DNA of 56,763 bases from Acrasis kona (GCA_026419775.2 JAOPGA020001535.1:1-56763), one strand, 5' to 3'. Positions 39,607 through 52,700 are shown, counted from the stretch's first letter. Program-made: numbers and translations. Notes: a model not told the origin generated them from the sequence alone.

Positions 39607-41055
39607 ATGTCTGTGCTTAGACAGCAGTTCGTGATGGGAAGGACATCCGCGACATCGCAAATACTATCTGAGCCAGACTCCATTGTTAAGCCCAACTGGA
39701 AGCGCATGAATGAGGAACACTTAGGTCCCACTCCAGTTATTGATTCTCAGGTCCCACTTCGACACGTCGCGAAAGTCAGAACAGGGTATAATTACACAAT
39801 GTTTATCACAACAGATGGTGATTTGTGGGGTGTCGGAGAAAATTATAGTGGTCAATTATTCTCAAATGTCATCTCATCTAAGCCGATAAAATGCGACATA
39901 CCTGAGCTTGCGAAAAACTGCTACAAAATTGCTTGTGGATACGATCATACACTTGTTGTTCTTCGTAACTTTTTAATTCAATTAAAATTTATTTACATTT
40001 TAATACTAGGCAGTGGAGAAGTGTGGGGGTCTGGTAGTAATTCGTAAATTTGCATTTTTAATCGTCCATTAACTCTGAATTCTTAGTTCAGGGCAGCTTG
40101 GTGGAAGAAGGGGAAAGTTACACGTAGTCGACGACTCTAACCGTGAGCCTCATATTGTATCCTGTGCTGCAAAGGGTCAACATTCAGTCCTTCTCACAGG
40201 TAACAATCGAGATTCAATATTTTAAGATTTAATCATTTTAGAGGAGGGTAACGTGTATACATCAGGTTGGAACCACTTTGGACAAACAAACCCAAACAAC
40301 CGTACTAGCTCAGATAGATTTGAAATGGTCCGTGAACTACCCATAGCTGCAAAAATAGAATCTGGTTATTATGCAACCTTCATACTGACTTGTAAGCACA
40401 ATTCATTCATATTTTCAGCAATGAATAATTAGACGACCACTGTGTATATGTTTGTGGAGGAGACATTACGAATTCATTTCGACCAATGTTAATTGATCAC
40501 CCAGAACTGCACAAGAATGTAAGAAAAATAGCCAGCGGACAGCAGCACGTGGCTTATTTGACTAGTAAGTCGACTAACGCAACAATTCAAAATGAACTGC
40601 AGTGAGTGGTGATGTATATATGAGTGCTGCTGAGGAAGCAGGATTTAAGAAGCTTGACTTGACTTCGTTACATTTATTTGGAGCGGTACGGTCTGTATAC
40701 TGTGGATACAAGCAGACGCTTCTCATCACGAACAAAAATGAAGTTATTGTTTTTGGATTAAACAGGTCTGGCCAGTAAGTACTTTATTTAATTCACTAAC
40801 CTCTAACAAAATAGAATTGATCCTGATGGATGCGATGGAATCATCGAGGAACCAAAACAAATACAAGTAGACGTAACAAAGCCTAGTCGCTTAAGGATTA
40901 AAGCTTCTTTGAGTGCGAATCATACAGTAATCTATACAGTTCCGGTCAATGAGCTACTGTTTATTCAACAAACATTACATTCGTCCTTACTTTCCCAAAA
41001 GATTGTTGATGTGTCAATTATAACTACTGTAACATTAAAAAAGGCAATAATATGA
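39607..41055 (+). CDS. RCC1-repeat protein, seven exons
   Basis: Exons 39607-39964, 40010-40043, 40087-40199, 40242-40391, 40433-40564, 40603-40774 and 40815-41055 join in frame to 399 residues. All six introns are 38-45 bases with GT...AG ends. The protein is a beta-propeller of RCC1 blades, each with a GxxH/YTxxL core and a GDVWGxGxNxxGQ turn: YTMFITTDGDLWGVGENYSG, ACGYDHTLVVLR, GEVWGSGSNSSGQLGG, GNVYTSGWNHFGQ, CGYKQTLLITNKNEVIVFG. RCC1-family propellers bind chromatin, Ran or other GTPases. This one has no extra domain, so its partner is unknown. Very small exon 2 (34 bases) makes it easy to mispredict. Confidence 0.85.
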
Positions 41056-41079
41056 ATGTGGTCTAATAATGCTTTTTTA

Positions 41080-42834
41080 TTATCTTCTTGTAAATTGTCT
41101 GTATGCAACATAGGGACAGAAGTCTGGTCTGACTGGGGTTGTTACCAATCCACGCTTTGCAAACACATCGCAACGATGGCTTATGATCCTCTTTCTGGCC
41201 TTCTCTACATCATTGACTGTCTCTGATGACCAAGCACGCTCAGCAACTCCGCTCAACCTGATCCATATCCTTTCGGTAATTACCGACTGGTCCACTTGTT
41301 CTCCCCACTGGCAGGCCTCAATACCCAAAAGTCTAGAATGAGCCGATTTAGAGATGTTGGCAAGTGGTTCAATGTTGTACATGTCTTCCCATGTATCCAT
41401 GTATAACCATCTATCAGGAACGGTTGGATCTGGTTTTTGTTTGTCAAGGTAGTAACCTGCACTCATGATGGCAAGATATTGTTGATCTTCAATAACGTAT
41501 TTGAGATCGCTTACCAACTTCCAGACTTGAACAATAGAATCTTTTGGTACCTTGTACAAATCAGTCTTTAAAAATGTTAACAATTCTTGCCAACAGATCA
41601 GTTTTTTATTGTTTCTTCTGTAAATCTTTTCTAATTTGACCTGGAAGTATCCCCATAGGTCTTGCATAGTTTTTATTTGTGTTTGATTCTTTACAAAGTT
41701 CTGCACCGTAGGATCGTTCTGCCAGCATTCTAAAACCAATTCGTCACCACCCAAATGCATGTACTCATGTTTGAACACACCAGACATTTCTGTAACCAAA
41801 GCATCAATGATTTCGTAGGTAATGTTATTAGCAGGTTGAATTGGATAATTATTTTCGTTAAAGTAGCCTTCAAGGTCATTACAAGTTGATCTTGCGTCAG
41901 GATAAGCAAAGCCCCAGGAGTAGGCATGTCCTAAACAATGTTACAAAAAATCAAAAATGAATGTTACCCGGAAGGTCAAACTCTGGCATTACGGAAATTC
42001 CTCTCATGTAGCAGTATTCAATGATTTCCTGCAAATCTTCATTACTGTAGAAGAATTTCTTGGTCCAACGTGCCTTTTCTCCTAATTCTGGGTACTTGCT
42101 TACAACAATGGGTATGGATTGTGCATCAATTAAATGAATGTGAAGTACGTTCAATTTGTCGTAGGACATTCCATCTACAATAGCTTTGATGGTGGGGAGA
42201 GGAAGGAAGTGTCTCGCTGTGTCAATCATTAGACCACGCCACTAAAAAATAAATAAATGACAATTCTTAAAAATCAACTTACTGAAAAGCGGGGCTTATC
42301 AGTAATTAATACTGGGACATGCTCGATATAAAAGTTCTCAAGCTCATGATCGAATTTTACGAGTTGTGACAAGGACTCCATAGCCTTCAACATACCCCAC
42401 TGTTGTTTTGCGTAGATCCTTACGGCGTAGTCATCTCCTACAATTAGCTCATAAGCTTCTCTTTCCAAAGAGGTATCTGTTGGTATTAGAACTGGGCGCG
42501 CTGGCTGCGCATCGTCCTGGAAGACAAAATTTACTTTCAATCCACTTGATTTTGTTTCATTGAATGTCTCCGTCAACTCATTGTTGAAAATAATGTCCGA
42601 GTATCTTTTAGTAGCTTCATAAACCACTGGGTAGTCTTTAATGTTAATCAATTTTCCCTTCGAGGAAAATAATAGCCATTCGATCTTGTTGTGTGAAACA
42701 AGCAATCTTCCACCGTTCTTATTGTCCTTGTATACGGTGGGATAGGGCCACACAGGTACATCATCCCTTAGTTCTTGTCCGAGGGATATCACAATCAGGG
42801 CACAAAATGCAATAGTGCAGCTGAGCAAATTCAT
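41080..42834 (-). CDS. Beta-hexosaminidase, GH20
   Basis: Exons 42834-42283, 42241-41968 and 41930-41080 join to 558 residues; the introns are 41 and 37 bases. The start at 42834 gives a signal peptide (MNLLSCTIAFCALIVISLG); the ORF reaches upstream to 42903. An N-terminal hexosaminidase-specific beta domain leads into a GH20 barrel with SWRGLMIDTARHFLPL, LNVLHIHLIDAQS, ISVMPEFDLPGHAYSW, the catalytic Asp-Glu pair in YMHLGGDELVLECW, and WEDMYN/WGEQVD Trp residues that line the pocket. Length is usual for lysosomal HexA/B. It removes terminal N-acetylhexosamine from glycans and chitin pieces, in lysosomes or outside the cell. Its 3' end is 24 bases from the RCC1 stop, tail to tail. Confidence 0.92.
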
Positions 42835-43150
42835 TATTATAATGTTACAATCAAAATTGCGAAACTCCGGAGTGAATTTATGGACTTTACTAACCAATAA
42901 CATTGTTGACAGTGTGACGACTATTAATAAAGAACTTTTTAAAATATCTCCTGATATTGAATACTCTTGTTTTAGTTAATGACGCCTGTCTCTACATTTT
43001 CAAAGCAATTGTCAAGGACTTGCTAAACAAATTTCAATTTACATTAGCTGACGTAAGATTTGTGAATGCTACAGTTTATTTTAACTGGTTAAAAGAGAAA
43101 ATTTGGTCCTCTTGTGATACTGGTACAGATAGACTTGTAGAGTCTAAATT
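42835..43150. other. Promoter region of the hexosaminidase gene
   Basis: A 91-codon plus-strand ORF (42957-43232) crosses this spacer and overlaps the next gene on the other strand. It has no signal, motif or promoter and I take it as chance. Confidence 0.45.
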
Positions 43151-43456
43151 TCAAAAAGTCATGTGCGCTTTAATCATGTTACTCGGAGAGAGTGGTGATT
43201 GTGGAGTTTCTGGAGTAAGTGCTCTCAAGTAGCTATCTTTCGCAAGTTGTTTCCACAATCTCCTTGGCTTACTGCTCTTGGGGGTGATAGGTGTTAAAAT
43301 GTAAGTCGACGGGTCAGATTTGTTGGCTCCTTCTTCGATATCGATTGTTAGTGAAAGGGACTTCTTGTTTCTGTTGTCGACACCGAACACCACATAAAGG
43401 AGTGACACCAACGCAAAGAGAAGACTTGCGGCGATAGCTAACAAAACGTGTATCAT
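43151..43456 (-). CDS. Small single-pass membrane protein
   Basis: This 101-residue protein has one N-terminal hydrophobic segment (residues 3-25, LLAIAASLLFALVSLLYVVF), which may be a signal anchor. A cytosolic or lumenal tail rich in Ser, Thr, Pro and Lys follows, including TPITPKSSKPRR and LTPETPQSPLSPSN. The SP/TP sites suggest proline-directed phosphorylation. No family is recognised. Two TGACGTG sites (43469-43475 and 43509-43515) lie just upstream. Confidence 0.55.
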   Translation of the reverse strand: MIHVLLAIAASLLFALVSLLYVVFGVDNRNKKSLSLTIDIEEGANKSDPSTYILTPITPKSSKPRRLWKQLAKDSYLRALTPETPQSPLSPSNMIKAHMTF

Positions 43457-43863
43457 TTTCGAAGTTTTGACGTGTAACGATACAGGTGATGTGCGTTATA
43501 AGACGCTCTGACGTGTTTTTTTGTGATGTGAGAAGGCAGTTGTTTAAATTACCGTGTTGTCTAAATAAAGGCATTGTATAACTCCTCTTTACAAATTATA
43601 TAAATAGATGGGAATTAAGTCCTTAAATAGTGTTTTCTAAAATTTCAACAGCCAAATCCTATACGATTCGGCATCTTCAAATTTCACTTTGACGGATGTC
43701 TGTTGATGTCATTATATTGTCCTGGCCCTCACGCAACGGTCTTTTAACATGCGTTCGAAATTAATTTACCTATGATACGGATGATATGTGATGAAGGTGC
43801 AAATTCATCCTAAACTAGATGTTATTAATAGTAATCTATTAATGAATAGATTGTAAGAGAAGC
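43457..43863. promoter_or_regulatory. Divergent promoter region with two TGACGTG sites
   Basis: This spacer lies between the membrane-protein gene (minus) and the rhodanese gene (plus). TTGACGTGTAAC at about 43468-43479 resembles TTGACGTGTTAC at 26450-26461 upstream of the CH-domain gene. A second TGACGTG lies at 43509. Confidence 0.4.
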
Positions 43864-44442
43864 ATGCAAAGAGGGGTTTCACTTCTTTTCGATGTTGCGG
43901 CGCGAGCTATCAATTATTTCAGCAGGAAAGTTGTCGCCATATGGCTTCAATGTTTTTTTATACCAGATGTCAGATATATAACTATTGAAGAGTTGTTACA
44001 TTTAACCAACACAAACAGGTCACCACTAATCATTGATGCAAGAAGATATGGAGAGTACGCCCATTCACACATTGAAAATGCGATCTGCTTTCCAGGAGGT
44101 TATAAATTACCAGATATAATCACACAACAGCTCCAAGACAGAATAATAGTGACCTATTGCGCTGCAGGGCTGAGGTCTGGTTTACTCGCCCGTCGAATAA
44201 GAGATTTCGGACACAGAAATACGTATGTGCTTTCTGACGGATTCTACAAATACTCCGAAGGCAATCCAATAAAAAATTTAGAGGGAGAATTTACTCGTAC
44301 GGTAATGGTGCAACATTTAATGGCCAGAACCATCCTCCACCCTAGTTTTTTGGAGGCCAGTCTAACGGAAAGAACAGACTTTGAACCAGAGAATAATGTT
44401 CTCACCGCAGATTATATAGAAAGACAAATGATTCTGCCTTAG
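43864..44442 (+). CDS. Rhodanese-domain protein
   Basis: This 192-residue protein has a rhodanese fold at residues about 38-135: ITIEELLHL, PLIIDARRYGEYAHSHIENA, and the active-site loop VTYCAAGLRSGLLARRI with Cys and Arg as in sulfurtransferases. Such domains carry a persulfide on the Cys and move sulfur to cyanide, thiols or tRNA-modification enzymes. The N-terminal 35 residues are hydrophobic and basic (VAARAINYFSRKVVAIWLQCFF) and may be a mitochondrial or membrane targeting segment. The C-terminal 55 residues are not recognised. No intron. Confidence 0.8.
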   Translation: MQRGVSLLFDVAARAINYFSRKVVAIWLQCFFIPDVRYITIEELLHLTNTNRSPLIIDARRYGEYAHSHIENAICFPGGYKLPDIITQQLQDRIIVTYCAAGLRSGLLARRIRDFGHRNTYVLSDGFYKYSEGNPIKNLEGEFTRTVMVQHLMARTILHPSFLEASLTERTDFEPENNVLTADYIERQMILP

Positions 44443-44477
44443 ACTGAATATGTAAATACTCATGTAGATAAACCACT

Positions 44478-44831
44478 TTATTTAAATCTTCTCCTCATTG
44501 CAAGGTCCACAAAATCTAGCTTTCTTTCTCTTTTCACTACATATACGTATCTATAAATAATGTATCCAAGCAGGAATGACCCACCAAACACTGTCATCAG
44601 AGCAGTTGCGAACGCGCCACCTGTAGATGTAGCGGAGTTGATCAAATCCAAAAAATCGTTCAATAAACCTCTGCTCCTTTTCCTCCCCGTGTGGTCACCA
44701 AATAATTGAAATGAGAAATTAGAGTCTGTGAAGATGTTGCCCGTCAACAAGCTCAAGTTTCCGTCCCACTTCTTCTTCCTTCTCCCACCAAAAGATATCT
44801 CGATAACATTTCCATCATAGTTGTTTGACAT
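44478..44831 (-). CDS. Small membrane protein of unknown function
   Basis: This 117-residue protein has one hydrophobic segment near residues 72-96 (GGAFATALMTVFGGSFLLGY) followed by a basic tail (VKRERKLDFVDLAMRRRFK), so the C-terminus is probably cytosolic. The N-terminal half is polar with a basic patch (GGRRKKKW). No family is recognised. It is tail to tail with the rhodanese gene, 35 bases apart. Confidence 0.5.
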   Translation of the reverse strand: MSNNYDGNVIEISFGGRRKKKWDGNLSLLTGNIFTDSNFSFQLFGDHTGRKRSRGLLNDFLDLINSATSTGGAFATALMTVFGGSFLLGYIIYRYVYVVKRERKLDFVDLAMRRRFK

Positions 44832-45097
44832 CGAAGTCGGGCATGTATGTTGTAAAGATATTTAGAAAATCAATATAGTTGATTGTTACTTTTGAAGTGT
44901 GTTTGTTCACAAGAATAGTGACAAATTTTCAGATGTTGGTGGTGTGTTGTACAAAATATTTACATTTATTGGTTACACAAATAATACGACCAAAATTCTA
45001 ACCTCCATCTATAATTGATTTTTTAATTCATAAAACACATTCAACTAATTTCTGGTGGCATGTTTTGGCTGGGCTTTGCATACTCAATTTTTCAAAT

Positions 45098-48000
45098 TTA
45101 ACCAATGAGCGACTTAATCAACTCATGTATCTCAGCTTGGTTTACAGGTTTATTGTAGAATAAATCCATTCCCGCTTTAGAACCAAGTTCATGATATTCT
45201 TGTCTAACATTTCCAGATAACCCTACAATCAACACACGATTACCATCGCCCCTACTCTTCTCTACTTGTCTAATATTACTTGTGCTTTCATAACCATCCA
45301 TGTTAGGCATTACAACATCCATAAACACAACATCAAACGGACCATTCTCACGGAACAAAGAAAGTGCCTCCGCACCATCATTAGCCACCACACACGTACA
45401 GCCACATTTCTGTAACATACGAAGAATGACACGTTGATTAATTTTATTATCTTCAGCAATAAGCACACTCAATGGACCTTCGCCTCTCTTCTTAAACACT
45501 GGTTTTTGAGGTTTATCAACAAAAGAAGAAGAAGAAGAAGAAGAAGTAGAGGGAGAAGGAGCAATAGAAGTCTTTCTAATTGGCTCCACGACATGAATTT
45601 TACATTTTATATTGAATTTAAACTCGCTACCAATATTTTTCTCACTCTCGACGCCCAAAGAACCTCCCATCAAATCAACAACAACTTTACTAATGAATAA
45701 ACCCAAACCAGAGCCACCATACTCTGAGTAAGTCCTTTGAGTGGCCTGTGCGAACCTATCAAAGATGTGTTGCATCTCATAAGGTTCCATACCACACCCA
45801 GTGTCCTTTACACTAAAGTACAATTCACAGTCCTTGTCAGTTTGGTTTTTAATGAAGCAAGAGATGAGAATATCACCACTGGCAGTGAATTTTATTGCAT
45901 TAGTAACCAAGTTAAGTAACACCATGCTGATGCGACCGCTATCTATCATCACCATCATATTCTTATCAGGAACGCCACTAAGGTCATATTTCAAAGTCAC
46001 GCCCTTCAAGACAGCCTTTGCAGAGTTCATTTTATAAACTGATTGAATGATTTGATGAACATTTGCAGGAGAAATGTCCAATAACACTTTACTTAGTTCC
46101 AATTTACTAAGCGTCAGCACGTCGTTGGTCACTGCGTGCTGATATTTACCACATACTTCTATGTTATTGACATAGCTCAATAAATCATCGATTGAGATGG
46201 GATTTACACTTTGTGATTTCAATTCACGTAAGGAATGCGCGATGATTTCACAATTTCCAAGAATGCCCTGAATTGGATTTCTAATTTCGTGACAAATTCG
46301 ATCTATGAATTCTTCCAATTTTCTTCGATTTGATTGTTCGTCCTCTGCTCTATTGTGTTGTACTTGAGCGAGTTGCTCCAAGGCGCGCATTTCGCTTTCA
46401 AAGTGTTTGCTGTGTTGAATAGAAATGGCTAGTTGACTTGCCAATATGTTTAATACCAAAACACGTTCTGGTTTGAAACAACCACTAATGAGGTCATTTT
46501 CAAGGTACAAAATACCTTTGATATCATTTTGATAAGCAATGGGCATGCACATGATGCTTTTGCTTTTGTTTTCTTGTACGTAAACATCTTTAGAGATCCA
46601 ATCTGTGTTATCTTGATGTGCGCATGCAACAATGAGCTCTTGTTTAGTATTGATTACATGTTGAACCACACCAACGCTTCCTCCTTTCCATTCGCTTAAT
46701 GGAATATTACAAAGTGCTTGATTCTCGATGGAAGAAATGTTACTTTCGTGTGGGGTACAAGTAGCTTTGACTACTCCATCAATAATAACGCTTGCGCTCG
46801 TAGCACCTGCAGTTTCTAATATAATCTTTACTACATTGGATAATAACTTGCTCATGTCAATACTACTCGATATGGTTTGTGAAGCTCTAATCAAACCTTG
46901 CATATCGAGCAAAAGAGGCGTTTGATTAGAATGGCTAGTAGAGGTTGTGACCAAGTTAAGTTGAAGAGAAGAATTAACGACAGAATTTTCATCATCACCA
47001 GAACCAGAGCTACTGCTGCTAGTGGTGGGCAATATATTGTTCGTATTTACTTCTGTAGTAAACATGGACGTTAATTGTGGATGTTCTCTTTTCATGAGCA
47101 TCACCTTTCGTTCAATTCCCCATTGAACATAACCATCATAAGCTTTCTTTAACAAGGGAGCAGCAAATTCTGTAGAAATTTCATGACAAAGTAAATATTG
47201 TAATTCATAACCAATAGTGGCCTCGTGTGGAAATTTATTCTTTTTGCTCTCTAGGATGGATTGTTGATACAATTTAAGAGCACCCCACTTATCCATTACC
47301 ACATGAGCAGTGTATTCTGCTTTTATCAACAAGTACTTGTTGAGGAAATTCTCTGGACAACGTTCGGACCACAATTTGAACTTTTCCATATTAATTTTCA
47401 ATCGCTTCATCAAATGATCGTCAACTGGTTTGACGGCATGTGCTCTAATGATGAGCAACGATCCGAAAAAATAATAATAAACGTTAATGTATAGTCCGTG
47501 GACATGATGTAGGTTGGATTCCAAATGGGCAAGTGATTCGGAGAGTTTCGATGTGTATACGCTCCACTCATCTGCGCGTGGTATTTTTTCCATCAACAAC
47601 TCGACCATCATCATCATGATCAAATGTTCGGTATGAAAAAACATGTTGTTACAAGAAAATAACATATCTAGTAATTTATCATCTTCTTGATCGAGTACTT
47701 CTTGTGTAGCTATTGTATCTGATAAGTGTCTTATTAATAACAACGAATGTTGGTTATGTTGGATCATCATTGTATTTTTGTACTTTTCGGAGATTTCTAC
47801 TGTCCGGAGAATTTCCGTCTTTGCTTTTGAAATCTCCGCTCCACTATAAAATAACATTGGATTGGAGACAACAAATGCATAAACAGCATACACGAATTCC
47901 CCGCATTGAAAACCAATATTACAAACTTCCTTTACGATGGGAAGTACGTCCAGTAGTGGATTGACCCAATGATGCATGAGCGCTGCATATAAATGAAGAT

Positions 48001-51000
48001 TACGAGTGCGCTGTGGAAGAGCATCAGGAAATAACACTTGGGTACAATAAGGAACAAGTTTTGAAAACATTACAAATTGTTCAAAATCAGCGCTGCTGCT
48101 GAACAAGAAGAGCGAATAAAAAGCAAAAACACTACCGGATTCTGCAGTTACCGATGAATTCAACATGATGTTGACTCCAATGGCAGAAAGAGGAGCAAGC
48201 AGCACCGGAAATGCAATAAATGCAACAACCAGGAGTGCAGCAAGGATATAAAACAACAACTGATTATTTTTATCGGTTTCTCCCAATAGAGAACTAATGT
48301 TAATTGTTTTATCGATTGGATTGATTAACAATTTGAGTCGTTCATCAATAATGGATCGATAAAGATTTGCAACTCGTTGACAATCATCTCCCTCTAGACT
48401 AGGCATTTGTATATGGAACAAACCGAGTGCCAATATGCCCATCTCCAAACAACGTTTAAAATTGGTCTTGTTGCTTTCTAACAAGATGATTTGCAAGTAG
48501 ACATCTGCACGTTGCATATCTTCCAAATCACGTTTTAACAAATCATCATAAATCAACAACGCATCATCGTGGTCAGTTAAAAGAGCTTTGGCACTCGCTA
48601 TACCCATATAAATGGCATACGACATTTTATTATCATATAACCAAACATCTTGGTCCACGCTCAACTCTTTTAAAACAGATTCTGCATTTAAAAAGAAACT
48701 CAAACAAGTAGAATAAGAAGAAGAGTTTTTGGCGACTGTTCCAGAATCAATATTCATCTGTACGAGTCTCTGCATTTGTTCTTTATTGTTAGAAAGGAAC
48801 CTAATTCCTTTGTTCATGTGATCAGTTAACTCACATAATTGTTTACCATGATTTACATTGTATTGTAACTTGTGAGCAATGTCATAATGCACGCGCGATC
48901 GTTGTTGATCGCTCATGAGCGAATAAACACATTCTTGAACCTTATCGTGCGTGAATTGAATCTTGTCGCCCATGATATGAATCAAACCAGCGTTGATTGC
49001 AGGATACAAGTAATACAAGAGCTCCTGACCGCTCTTCATGTCCATCAAAGTCGCCACTCTATCAATCTCTACCAAATTACCAAAACACGATACATTAGAA
49101 ATGGCCAATAACGATTGATCGCTCAATTGATTAATTCTCTTTTTCATCAAATCCATGATTCCGCTATGAGTCGAACTCACGACACTTATGGTCTTTGTGT
49201 CCCACATCCACAAAAAAGTAGAGCGATCTACCCATAATACCTTATCCTCGCTCAATGTATTCATGAACGTTTTCAAAAAGAAGGGATTACCGCCCGTTAT
49301 ATCGTACGTTAGTTTCGAAAATTGATCGATTCGATCGATGGGTATTGTGTCTTTGATCCATTGCTGTACCGTATCGAGTCGTAAAGAATCCAGGTGGATA
49401 TCCAATACCTTATCTTTGATTGTCGTTTCTTCCTTCATGTCCTTTATCATTACGCTCACGTGATGCTCGCTGCTCATTTCGTTATCGCGATATGCCAACA
49501 CGAGTAGTAAATAATTGGTCTTGTCGTTTTGTAACAACGATCGTATCAAATGAACGCTCTCTCGATCTGCCCATTGTAAATCATCAAGGAATAACACGAG
49601 CGGAGATTGTTTTGTAACGAACGTCGATATGAAATTTGAAATTAAAAAATCAAATAAATTTTTTGATTCTAATGAGGAAGGTTGACTGGCTGGTTGAGTT
49701 CCTATGAACTCTTCCAAAGTTGGAATTAAATCACAAAGTAATTTTGGACTCTTGTTTGCGAAAGATGAAAGTAATTGTTGACGAAGCGATGTAATTTCAT
49801 CTTGATTGGAATCATCGAGGACTTGTTTTAAAAGTGATTGAAGGGCGTCGCTGATTGCGCTGTAGGCCACGTTGCGTTCCAATTGGTCGTACTTACCACT
49901 CACAAAGTGTCCGCCTCTTACATGAACGTATTTTTGAGATTCGTGTACGAGCGAACTCTTACCGACGCCAGAGAAGCCGCTGACGAGTACTAAGTGGGGA
50001 CGACCTGATGCACATACTTGATTGTACGATTCTTGTAGTTGCGCAATTTCGTTACTGCGTCCGTAAAGTTTTTTTGGCATTGAAAAACGATCGATAAAAT
50101 CATGTGTCGCGATATGAAAGAGTTCTGTATAGAGTTGATCTTTTTCTAATAACTCCTTGCATTTTTGTAGATCGAATAGAATTCCACGACCTAGTGTGGT
50201 TGTGAGTGAGTAGAATGAATGGGATCTTACATGATTGGTATCTATCTTCGCAATCCTTCATTGTGAGTTTGTTTATAATGTCGACAATGACTTTTGGTAG
50301 GTGGGAGGGAAGAGGTGGTAATTTTGATGCAATGTGACAATAAACCAATTTCATTATTTCATTTGTTTGGAAAGGTAACTTCCCGCTTAGTAGTTGATAA
50401 AATGTTATGCCCTTCGATTTGTTAGTTACTTAAATGAAATGTACTTACTAGTGAATAAAAATCAGAGCGAAAGTCGATGGTTCTATTGATTCTCCCAGTC
50501 TTGCAATTTTATTAGTAAAAAGAATGACAAAATGGACAAACTTGTTCAGGACTAACGTAAGCCAATGTTCCATAAATTCTTTGTATACTTTTGACAGGAG
50601 TTTTCTCAACTTCCTCCTGAAGTTGACTTGCACACCCAAAATCAATCAACATGATGTGACTATTGTCATCGATTATCTACAGTAAGAGGTTCTAAAATTA
50701 TATATATTTACAATGTTGCTTGGTTTTATGTCCTTGTGAACAATTCTACAGTCGTGTACGGAGAGCAGTCCTTTTGTTATTTGAATGGAATGGTTTAAAA
50801 AGGTAGCAACGTCGAAACCGCCCTGAGGAATTATGGATAGCAAACTTTTACAAGTATAATCTTCTATTACAATTGCAATGGCTTGTCCTGCATCTGTCTT
50901 CTTCTCCAGCAGGGATAAGTACCGAACAACATTTGACGAGTTCTCAGATGAGTTGATAATTTTTCCAATATTATATTCTCGGCGAAAATGTTCGGCGGTG

Positions 51001-51158
51001 ACGAGACTTGTATATTCAGTTGTGTGTGTTTTGATAATTACATTGGTTCCATTTTGTATTACATCATCTTTTCCAGCCTTGTACCGAGCCCGAAGAACTT
51101 GCGAGTGTTTGCTTGTGTGAAGTACGCTGATGGGCTCGTACCAGGCGTAAAATTCCAT
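45098..51158 (-). CDS. Mak2/Mak3-like hybrid histidine kinase
   Basis: Five exons (51158-50712, 50676-50542, 50499-50449, 50411-50231, 50190-45098) join in frame to 1,968 residues. In order: a Ser/Thr-kinase-like domain (Lys in NVIIKTHT, HKDIKPSNI, LIDFGCA, GTLAYVSPEQTGRINRTIDF); an AAA/NACHT-type ATPase (SGFSGVGKSS about 341-350, LVLFLDDLQWAD); a long helical region with a hydrophobic patch; a GAF domain (about 1,390-1,550); a histidine-kinase core (phospho-acceptor His1572 in CHEIRNP, LVTNAIKFT, DTGCGM, GGSGLGLFIS); and a receiver (AEDNKINQRV, phospho-acceptor Asp1896 in FMDVVMPNMDG, Lys in YNKPV). The layout matches fission-yeast Mak2/Mak3 and related fungal and amoebal kinases that sense stress such as peroxide. 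All catalytic motifs look intact. Confidence 0.92.
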
Positions 51159-51242
51159 TTCTTGTTTTCGTCGTGAATGAAACCGGACCGGGGTTTTAAT
51201 TCTGAAATCGTCACGAATTAAACAATATGCGGGTTACATACC

Positions 51243-51253
51243 AAATATATATA
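51243..51253 (-). promoter_or_regulatory. TATA-like box of the histidine kinase gene
   Basis: A TATATATAT run on the minus strand lies about 85 bases upstream of the start codon at 51158. The spacing allows a short leader. Confidence 0.35.
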
Positions 51254-52700
51254 CGTAGGCTTCCTTTTTCGGATTTTGTAAGAAATAATTTCAGACTTTG
51301 TGCGGAAAACCATTGGACCACACAGCTCAAGGTTAAAAAGTTCGGTCACATCCGGATCTAGCATTTAATAAAAAAGATGTTGAGTGCACATGAGGTATGT
51401 AAATGCCCCACCGTGGGCAGCATAAAGTTTATTTTTCCGTGCTCAGCCGCAACTTATGTACCTTTTGGGAAAAGTATTACTATATCTACGTGCGAGTAAA
51501 ATCTCATTTTTTAAGCTTTACTCACGGCGTATCTTTGGCAATTGATTTTCTAAAAGGAAGGAGAACGAGGATACGAGCAAGAGCACAGGAGAGGCAGTGA
51601 CAGAGGCAGAGCAAGCCAAATCATTACTCAACAGCCTACCAGAATGAAATAAAGTGTGTAGAAATTTTAAAAGAAAAACATTTCCATTATGTATTTGTTG
51701 TATATTTGTCTAGCCAAGAAGATTAAATGCAGTAAGACACATTACATTAATGCACAAAAAACATTATGAATCTATATGCAAAATTACTGGAGCGATACAA
51801 TATGAGGTAATTAGCATCCATAAATAACCGTGTTAGGAAGTTCTAAATATTTTAAACAATTACTGAGAGTACCACCACAAAAAGGAAAGCTGACCTTCAG
51901 GAGAATGATTCGAACAAAAACATTGACACTAAGAACTCTAAAATACACAATAGAAGCATTAACAACCAAATGATGATATCATAAAAAAACAGTTAACAAA
52001 TGTTCAAAAATAATGTTATGTTTGATTGTAACCTATCAGGGTAACTTCACCTTGGCCAGATTAATTGTGTTTGAAAACTAGCTTCTGATAGAAACAAGGA
52101 AAAAGAAAACAATCAATAGACAAAACATATTACCCTAAGACATAATTTTCATCACTACATGGTGTTGTACCGTTTGATTAATAGCTGTAATAACTTCGGA
52201 CAAAAATTTGGTCTTTGTCCAACAACAAGGTTTATCTCATATTTTGCAAATTTTGAATAACTTCTAGTTCCAATTAATTCCCAACTTGATAAGCTTCACA
52301 TAGATATAGCATGAACATCTACTTATTGCACTCATAAATTTTAGAGTGACAGTGGTTTGTCACTGCTAACCAACGTTCTGACAAAAAGTAATGTATTATT
52401 AGAAATTGTAATATGAAACTAGACAAGAACACTTCCCTTGATGATCCCATCACTGTGACTTCCTTAGATCAAGATTTTGGATATTGAGGCGTCGCAACAC
52501 TGAGATAACTAACCGATAACTTTATTGATTTCTAAAATAATTATCTGTTCGATATCCGATGAGATATTATAATACCGATAATCCGATTACCGATAAGACC
52601 CCTGCTTAAAAGTCTTGACTGTCGGTTGAACATGAGAAATCTAATTCTAACTTTTTCTTGGTCTTGTTATAAGATGCAGACAAACTGTCAGCCTTCACAT
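51254..52700. other. Long intergenic region, no confident gene
   Basis: These 1.4 kb are AT-rich and lie between the histidine kinase promoter and the 3' end of the acidic nuclear protein gene. A plus-strand ORF at 51403-51600 and a possible short spliced extension ending near 51,648 are too weak to call. The segment TCAGCCGCAACTTA at 51443-51456 recurs at 54834-54847. Confidence 0.45.

Noticed and set aside
42957-43232. 91-codon plus-strand ORF
   Set aside because: It overlaps the 3' end of the minus-strand membrane-protein gene, and has no motif or promoter.
51403-51648. Possible small gene with a 28-base intron ending near 51,648
   Set aside because: The intron would be shorter than all others seen, and the protein shows no pattern.
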